Origin: an uncultured Acidobacteriia bacterium
GTDB taxonomy: Bacteria; Acidobacteriota; Terriglobia; Bryobacterales; Bryobacteraceae
Reading direction: 5' to 3'
Length of the DNA: 64,000 nucleotides
Assembly: GCA_903907865.1 (NCBI GenBank)
Contig: CAIVPR010000164.1
Coordinates: 41,474-105,473, forward strand
Below the pieces are notes generated by a model. It worked only from the letters and a program-made list of their open reading frames with translations, was not told the origin of the DNA and did not search any database. Of this stretch, positions 59,870-64,000 are shown in pieces. Positions within the stretch are counted from its first letter, which is position 1; the number at the start of each line of letters is the position of its first letter. The position numbers and the translations under genes are program-made.

Positions 59870-61410
59870 GCGCCACCTCCCCACCGGGCCTGCCATTGTG
59901 CTTCCGGAGAGATCTTGGAACTGAATTCGCCCCGCAGCGCCAGCCGTTCCAGGGTCCAGTAGACGAGCCCCAATGGCAGCACGAGCAGTGCCACGCTGTA
60001 GCCGGGAAGCACGAAGCCGAGCCAGGCGACCGTGTTCTGGAGAACACGCCACGGCTGGGGCAGCATTTCGACGAGCGCCAACGCGAGGAATATTATCGAC
60101 GCCGCAATGACCGAGGTCCACCGTACCCACGCCGACCTCGTGATGAATCGCCACCAGGCCGCGAGCAGCACCAGCATCGTCGACATGAGCGCCATGGCGG
60201 AGAATACGGCACCGTCCAGGATCGCCCTGCGGAAGGCGCTTTGGCCTTGGCTGGCGAGGTAAGCTCGTTCAATCTGCCACCAGGCGAACTTCTCGCTGTT
60301 CCCGCAGCCGACAGAATAGGGATTGTAGATCCGGATTCCCCCAAGCCGATCCACGTCGGGTTGTTGCGTCTCCCCCCAAGGGGCGCGTATTTCGGGTATT
60401 TCTTCGGTGTTGACCCGCTCCCACCAATTGAAGGGCAGCGCGAACGTGGGCAGCCCACAGGAACCTTGTGTGAGCTGAACGGGCATTCGATAGCCGTGCA
60501 CATGGGTTGGGGTGTATGCGAAATGTCCTGCGAGGGCGGCGGCCACGGCAGGTACTACCAAGCCTGCCAGAATGGCCCGGCGTGAGACTGGCAGCGGCTG
60601 CAGCCAGTTGACGCCGCGCCAGCCAGCCAGCACGGCGAAACCGGTCATCAGGCTGGGGACATGGCCCGGTTGGGTGATGCCCTGCATGAAGAGGATCGGC
60701 CACCACATCAGCGTCTGCCACGAGTACAGGGACCGGAGCATCGGCAGGAATCTCCACGCGGGCAGCCGACGGCGGGTGCTGCTGGCTGACCCTTGGCGGA
60801 TTCGGGGATTTGCGGTGAGCGACTTCGGCGCGGTCCACCAAGTCCCAACAATGACCGTCCCGACAACGAGGATGGCGACGGGGGCCATTTGCCAACCGCC
60901 CATCCAATGTCGGTCGAGCCCATTCCTGTCGAAGAAGACTGCGAGGTAGACCAATAGCCCTTCCACTCCGGCCAGCGGCGCAAGGAGCCACACCATTCCG
61001 CGTGGGTTGCGAAGTCCCGACGCCTGGTAAGCCAGCAACGGGAGCAGGGCAAGCAGGGACCAGCCCAGCATACGCCAATACTCCAGCAACGGGGAGGTGC
61101 TACCGACCACCCCGTCGAGCACCACAACTGCCACGATGGGCAGGACCATCGCGGCCAACAGGATGCCTGTTCTCGCCAAGTAGATGGAGCGAACCGGAAC
61201 CGGCAGGCCGGCGAGGAAGCCGGTGTTGGTGCGCTGCATCGCTATCGCTATGGCGCAAACGGTCGGGACCAGCGTCATGAGCTGCATCATGGACAGGGGC
61301 AAGGCGTCCCCCGGGTCATGCACAAGCAGGCGGGTTCCCAAAATGATGGCGATGGACAGCAGGAGTAGCGGCTGGATGGCGATTTCCAGCCGGGCAAGCC
61401 TCGCAATCAT
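59866..61410 (-). CDS. ABC-2-type permease-like membrane protein, copy A
   Basis: 514 residues, exactly the length of copy B and clearly paralogous: GFLAGLPVPVRSIYLARTGI, GVNWLQPLPVSRRAILAGLV and IYNPYSVGCGNSEKF. Multi-helix N- and C-terminal blocks flank a hydrophilic region at about 310-385 (with paired cysteines CGLP and GCGN) likely outside the cytoplasm. No close match to a named permease is recognised. The ATG at 61410 overlaps the ATPase stop by 4 bases, and its own stop overlaps copy B, so stoichiometric production is expected. Confidence 0.8.
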   Translation of the reverse strand: MIARLARLEIAIQPLLLLSIAIILGTRLLVHDPGDALPLSMMQLMTLVPTVCAIAIAMQRTNTGFLAGLPVPVRSIYLARTGILLAAMVLPIVAVVVLDGVVGSTSPLLEYWRMLGWSLLALLPLLAYQASGLRNPRGMVWLLAPLAGVEGLLVYLAVFFDRNGLDRHWMGGWQMAPVAILVVGTVIVGTWWTAPKSLTANPRIRQGSASSTRRRLPAWRFLPMLRSLYSWQTLMWWPILFMQGITQPGHVPSLMTGFAVLAGWRGVNWLQPLPVSRRAILAGLVVPAVAAALAGHFAYTPTHVHGYRMPVQLTQGSCGLPTFALPFNWWERVNTEEIPEIRAPWGETQQPDVDRLGGIRIYNPYSVGCGNSEKFAWWQIERAYLASQGQSAFRRAILDGAVFSAMALMSTMLVLLAAWWRFITRSAWVRWTSVIAASIIFLALALVEMLPQPWRVLQNTVAWLGFVLPGYSVALLVLPLGLVYWTLERLALRGEFSSKISPEAQWQARWGGGA

Positions 61411-62303
61411 GCCCGGCCTCCCCCCACCATTTCAATGAAGAGTTCTTCCAGCGGCATGCGGACGCACTGGACTTCCCTCGGTCCGATTGCGGATGTGATG
61501 CAGGTGGTCGCCTCGTCGGGATTGCCTTCCATCACCAAGTGCCACATGCCGAAGACCGCGCGTGCCCGCAGGCAGCCGGGGATGCCCTCCAGTTTCGCTT
61601 GAACTTCGTTGCCGACGGGAAACACCGCCACGCAGATGTCTTCGCCGACGGACGCGACGTCGCGGTCGAGCCGTATCTTGCCCTCGTCGAGGAGCACCAC
61701 GCGTCCCCCGATGCGCTCCACATCCCCCATGTGGTGCGACGAGAATAGGATCGCGGTGCCCTCGCGATTGAGCAGTTGGATCGAGGTCTCGAGGAATTCG
61801 CGGCGCGCGGCGGGGTCGAGTCCTCCGGCTGGTTCGTCGAGGATCAGCAGTTCCGGCCGGTGGCAGACGGCGCAGAGCAGCGCGACTTCACGGGCCTGCC
61901 CCTTGCTGAGTTTGCCGACCTTCTTGTTGGGGTCGAGCGCGAACCGCTCCAGCAGCGCGTGTTCGAGGGTGTGGTCCCATTTCGGGAACAGATACTTGTG
62001 GAATGCCGCGAGTTCGGCGATGGTGGAGCCGCTGGGCAGCGTCTGGTCTTCGGCCACGTAGCCGATGCGCTTCTTAACGGCGATTGGCTCGTCGGTCGGG
62101 GAGAGCCCGAAGACGCGGACCGACCCCGACTGCGGGTAGAGCATGCCCATGGCGATGCGGATCAGCGTGGTTTTGCCCGTGCCGTTGCGGCCGATCAGGC
62201 CCAATACCTCGCCGGGCTGCATCGCGAAGCTGATGCCGTCCAGCACGGGGACGCCGCGCTTGTAGGACCGCGTCACGTTGGAAAATTCGAGTACCGGATT
62301 CAT
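61407..62303 (-). CDS. ABC transporter ATP-binding protein (YtrB-like)
   Basis: 298 residues from ATG 62303 with AAGGAAG upstream: Walker A GLIGRNGTGKTTLIRIAMGM, Q-loop GYVAEDQTL, signature VGKLSKGQAREVALLCAVCH, Walker B ELLILDEPAGGLDPAARREF, and H-loop ILFSSHHMGDVERI. The C-terminal 70 residues form an accessory domain. It drives the two membrane proteins encoded next. A long frame continues upstream to 62723 but overlaps the regulator gene and lacks family character. It is the second gene of the GntR operon (23-base gap). Confidence 0.93.
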   Translation of the reverse strand: MNPVLEFSNVTRSYKRGVPVLDGISFAMQPGEVLGLIGRNGTGKTTLIRIAMGMLYPQSGSVRVFGLSPTDEPIAVKKRIGYVAEDQTLPSGSTIAELAAFHKYLFPKWDHTLEHALLERFALDPNKKVGKLSKGQAREVALLCAVCHRPELLILDEPAGGLDPAARREFLETSIQLLNREGTAILFSSHHMGDVERIGGRVVLLDEGKIRLDRDVASVGEDICVAVFPVGNEVQAKLEGIPGCLRARAVFGMWHLVMEGNPDEATTCITSAIGPREVQCVRMPLEELFIEMVGGGRA

Positions 62304-62326
62304 CGTGCTTCCTTTTGGCTCCTTGT

Positions 62327-62704
62327 TCACTTCTGGCCCGCATTTACTTGGCGGAGAATCTCGACCACTTCCTCTATGCCCATTCCTGCCGACTCGGCTT
62401 GCGCCAGCATCGCGCGGGCGGCGTCTTCCACACGGCGGCGCTTGTCGGACTTGCTGCGTCCGGGCGGCTCGGCGCAGACGAAGGTGCCGCGTCCGCGCTG
62501 GGTTTCGATGTAGCCCAGCGCTTCGAGCTCGTCGTAGGACTTCTTGACGGTCAGCGGGGCCACCACCAGTTCCTCGCTGAGTTCGCGGTGCGACTTGAGC
62601 CGGTCCCCCGGATTGAGCCGACCGCCGAGAATGGCCTCCTCTATCTGCCGCATGATCTGGCGGTAGATCGGCAGGTCGGCCGAAGCGTTGATTGCGATAT
62701 GCAC
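62327..62704 (-). CDS. GntR-family transcriptional regulator, YtrA subfamily
   Basis: 125 residues: winged-helix DNA-binding domain ADLPIYRQIMRQIEEAILGG, then LNPGDRLKSHRELSEELVVA, PLTVKKSYDELEALGYIETQ and RGRGTFVC, followed by a short C-terminal helix pair (AARAMLAQAESAGMGIEEVV), the size and layout of YtrA-type regulators, which control an ABC operon in cis. Start is GTG at 62704; only a weak ribosome-binding sequence precedes it, so a leaderless transcript is possible. It heads the operon with the ATPase and two permeases. Confidence 0.92.
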   Translation of the reverse strand: MHIAINASADLPIYRQIMRQIEEAILGGRLNPGDRLKSHRELSEELVVAPLTVKKSYDELEALGYIETQRGRGTFVCAEPPGRSKSDKRRRVEDAARAMLAQAESAGMGIEEVVEILRQVNAGQK

Positions 62705-62709
62705 CTATA

Positions 62710-62721
62710 GATATGTATATC
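62710..62721. promoter_or_regulatory. Candidate GntR operator: GATAT-GT-ATATC palindrome
   Basis: GATATGTATATC is a perfect 5+5 inverted repeat, 6 bases upstream of the GntR gene start and 44 bases upstream of the divergent methyltransferase start. It sits in an A+T-rich patch that also contains a TATACAT sequence on the minus strand that could serve as a -10 element. YtrA-type regulators normally repress their own operon by binding such a palindrome. Function inferred. Confidence 0.45.
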
Positions 62722-62764
62722 ACTAGGTCGCGTACGCGTCAAGCCCTACAATGGAAAAGTCCCC

Positions 62765-63619
62765 ATGCGCGATTCCCGTCCCAGCCATACCGCCCTCCGC
62801 GTCGCGATACGGAGGGCCGAACACCAGGTGCTGGACGATCCGCGGGTGTTTGACGACCCGGTCGCGCTGCGAATCATTGGATCCGTAGCGGCTGCTGGGA
62901 TCCGGGCCGGGGTGGTGAACCGCAACCAGCGCCTGTCGCCGTCGTTCCGGTCGTACATGGCGGTGCGCAGCCGGTTCACAGAGGATGAATTGGCCCAAGC
63001 CGTTGCGCGGGGCGTGCGGCAGTACGTGATCCTGGGTGCCGGGCTGGATACGTTCGCGTACCGGAATGTGCATGCCGGGGTCGGGCTGAGGGTGTTCGAG
63101 GTGGACCACCCGGCGACGCAGGCCTGGAAACGGGAGCAACTCGACGGGGCGGGGATTCCGGTGCCGTCGGAGGTGTGCTTTGTGGCGGCGGACTTCGAAC
63201 GGCAGAGTTTGGCCGACGCGCTGGGGGCGGTGGATTTTGATCCCAAGCGGCCCGCGTTCTTTTCGTGGCTGGGCGTGGTGCCGTACCTCTCCGACGGAGC
63301 CTTCGAGGAGACGCTGCGATTTGTGGCGTCGAGTCCTGCGGGCAGCGGGATTGTTTTCGATTACGGGGTGGCCCGCGAAACGCTCAATCCGGTTCAGAAG
63401 AAGGCCTTCGATGCGCTGGCGGCGAAGGTCGAGGGCATGGGCGAGCCGTTCCGGCTGTTTTTTGCGCCCGAGGCGATGGCGGCCAGGCTGGCGGCGCTGG
63501 GATTCCAGAAGTGCGAGGACCTGGATCGGGAGGCGTTGAATGTCCGGTACTTTGCGGGTCGGACGGATGACCTGCGGGTGCGGAGCAATCTGGCGCGGTT
63601 GGTGCATGCGGAGGTTTGA
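62765..63619 (+). CDS. Class I SAM-dependent methyltransferase (TIGR00027/LCM-like)
   Basis: 284 residues: RPSHTALRVAIRRAEHQVLD near the start, MAVRSRFTEDELAQAVARGV, then VILGAGLDTFAYRNVHAGVG (SAM-binding G-x-G-x-D-T-x-x-x-R), RVFEVDHPATQAWKREQLDG and FFSWLGVVPYLSDGAFEETL. This is the leucine carboxyl methyltransferase-like group that often O-methylates carboxylates or small molecules. A GGAAAAG sequence lies 8-9 bases before the ATG. It is divergent from the GntR operon. Substrate unknown. Confidence 0.9.
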   Translation: MRDSRPSHTALRVAIRRAEHQVLDDPRVFDDPVALRIIGSVAAAGIRAGVVNRNQRLSPSFRSYMAVRSRFTEDELAQAVARGVRQYVILGAGLDTFAYRNVHAGVGLRVFEVDHPATQAWKREQLDGAGIPVPSEVCFVAADFERQSLADALGAVDFDPKRPAFFSWLGVVPYLSDGAFEETLRFVASSPAGSGIVFDYGVARETLNPVQKKAFDALAAKVEGMGEPFRLFFAPEAMAARLAALGFQKCEDLDREALNVRYFAGRTDDLRVRSNLARLVHAEV

Positions 63620-63692
63620 GGGGGTGGTGGCGTTGGGGCACACTACTCCTGTGGTGGTTGGTCCTATGCCTCGGAAGTAGTAAGTCAAGCCG

Positions 63693-64000
63693 CTATTTGC
63701 GCCTCCGGTTCTTCTTGAATTTGTTGCGGGCGGGGTGGTTGGCGTGGGGCTTGGGTCCGTTTGGCAGTTTTTGTGATGTTGGGGGCGTGGGGGTCTCGGG
63801 TTCGTTTGGCAGAGCGTGATGTTGGGTTGGGTGCGGCGTGACGGCGTAGGTTGAGGGTTGGGGACCGCTTGCTTGCGCGCGCGGCTCCGTTTGAGGTTGG
63901 TCGGGGGTGGGGGCGGATTCGGGGTGGGCCGCGAGGGCGTCGAGTTGGTCGGCGAGGTCCTGTTCGGCGGCGGATTGGTCGAAGGTGGGGATGGGTTGGA
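63693..64000 (-). CDS. C-terminal end of an unidentified Pro-rich, basic-tailed protein (runs off window)
   Basis: The minus strand is open from base 63998 to a TAG at 63693-63695, giving 101 residues: PIPTFDQSAAEQDLADQLDA, a Pro/Thr/Gln-rich low-complexity section (PTPDQPQTEPRAQ, PNEPETPTPPTSQ) and a basic end (HPARNKFKKNRRRK). Codon use and the absence of stops over 300 bases suggest true coding, but no family is recognised. The basic tail suggests contact with nucleic acid. The 73 bases between it and the methyltransferase hold no clear signal. Confidence 0.5.
   Translation of the reverse strand, partial: QPIPTFDQSAAEQDLADQLDALAAHPESAPTPDQPQTEPRAQASGPQPSTYAVTPHPTQHHALPNEPETPTPPTSQKLPNGPKPHANHPARNKFKKNRRRK

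Overview
The window is 64 kb of high-G+C bacterial chromosome. The gene content points to an Acidobacteriota genome of the Bryobacterales/Solibacter type. The clues are an ADOP/MacB-like permease without its own ATPase, a tannase-family esterase, ThuA-like and DUF1552 secreted proteins, tandem cytochrome oxidase subunit III genes, a large S9 peptidase, and a hybrid kinase next to a REC-EAL protein. This assignment is inferred from protein families; no rRNA, tRNA, CRISPR array or complete insertion sequence was seen.

Layout. 1-8.7 kb: the 3' part of a class III aminotransferase, a secreted tannase-like esterase, an SCP2 protein, a strong 17-bp hairpin, an ABC permease, a GNAT enzyme, a periplasmic parvulin, and a translationally coupled coxC-coxC-small membrane protein set. 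8.8-15.6 kb: a secreted BNR-repeat protein coupled to an OmpA-like barrel, a shared terminator, a ThuA-like protein, and an esterase/SMP-30 fusion. 16-20.7 kb: an operon of a GltD-like ferredoxin/FAD oxidoreductase with the two subunits of a 2-oxoacid:ferredoxin oxidoreductase. 20.8-24.5 kb: a compact defence and toxin-antitoxin cluster (HigBA, MntA with a truncated HEPN remnant, a SIR2 effector, a DUF433/DUF5615 pair). 24.6-29.3 kb: hybrid histidine kinase plus REC-EAL phosphodiesterase. 29.5-34.2 kb: S9 peptidase, Uma2 protein, and a second accessory patch with a deleted antitoxin/MazF-like locus, a broken copy of a rhodanese gene end, and HicBA. 34.2-41.7 kb: DedA-rhodanese, MFS transporter, YbaK-like deacylase, a PiT phosphate transporter interrupted by an amber codon, its DUF47 partner, and the pntAA-pntAB-pntB transhydrogenase operon. 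41.8-46.5 kb: surface polysaccharide genes. 46.5-53.1 kb: hydrolases, DUF2277, a tandem duplication of an outer-membrane barrel fused to a thioredoxin domain, a GTTAAC repeat cluster, and a DUF1552 protein. 53.2-58.1 kb: galT, yicC, gmk, rpoZ, coaBC and a family 4/5 uracil-DNA glycosylase. 58.3-62.7 kb: a GntR(YtrA)-ABC-permease-permease operon. 62.8 kb to the end: a methyltransferase and the C-terminal end of an unidentified gene.

The most unusual observations are four. (i) The barrel-thioredoxin duplication is 1,866 bp out of phase; the two coding copies have exactly the same length, but one copy has UGA where the other has Cys just after the signal peptide, and the duplication carries along a diverged fragment of the neighbouring hydrolase. 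(ii) A SIR2 effector gene abuts a truncated HEPN gene inside a toxin-antitoxin cluster. (iii) HicBA lies between a complete and a decayed copy of the same rhodanese gene end. (iv) A cluster of seven GTTAAC hexamers, four of them at 13-14-bp spacing, lies upstream of the intact barrel-thioredoxin gene.
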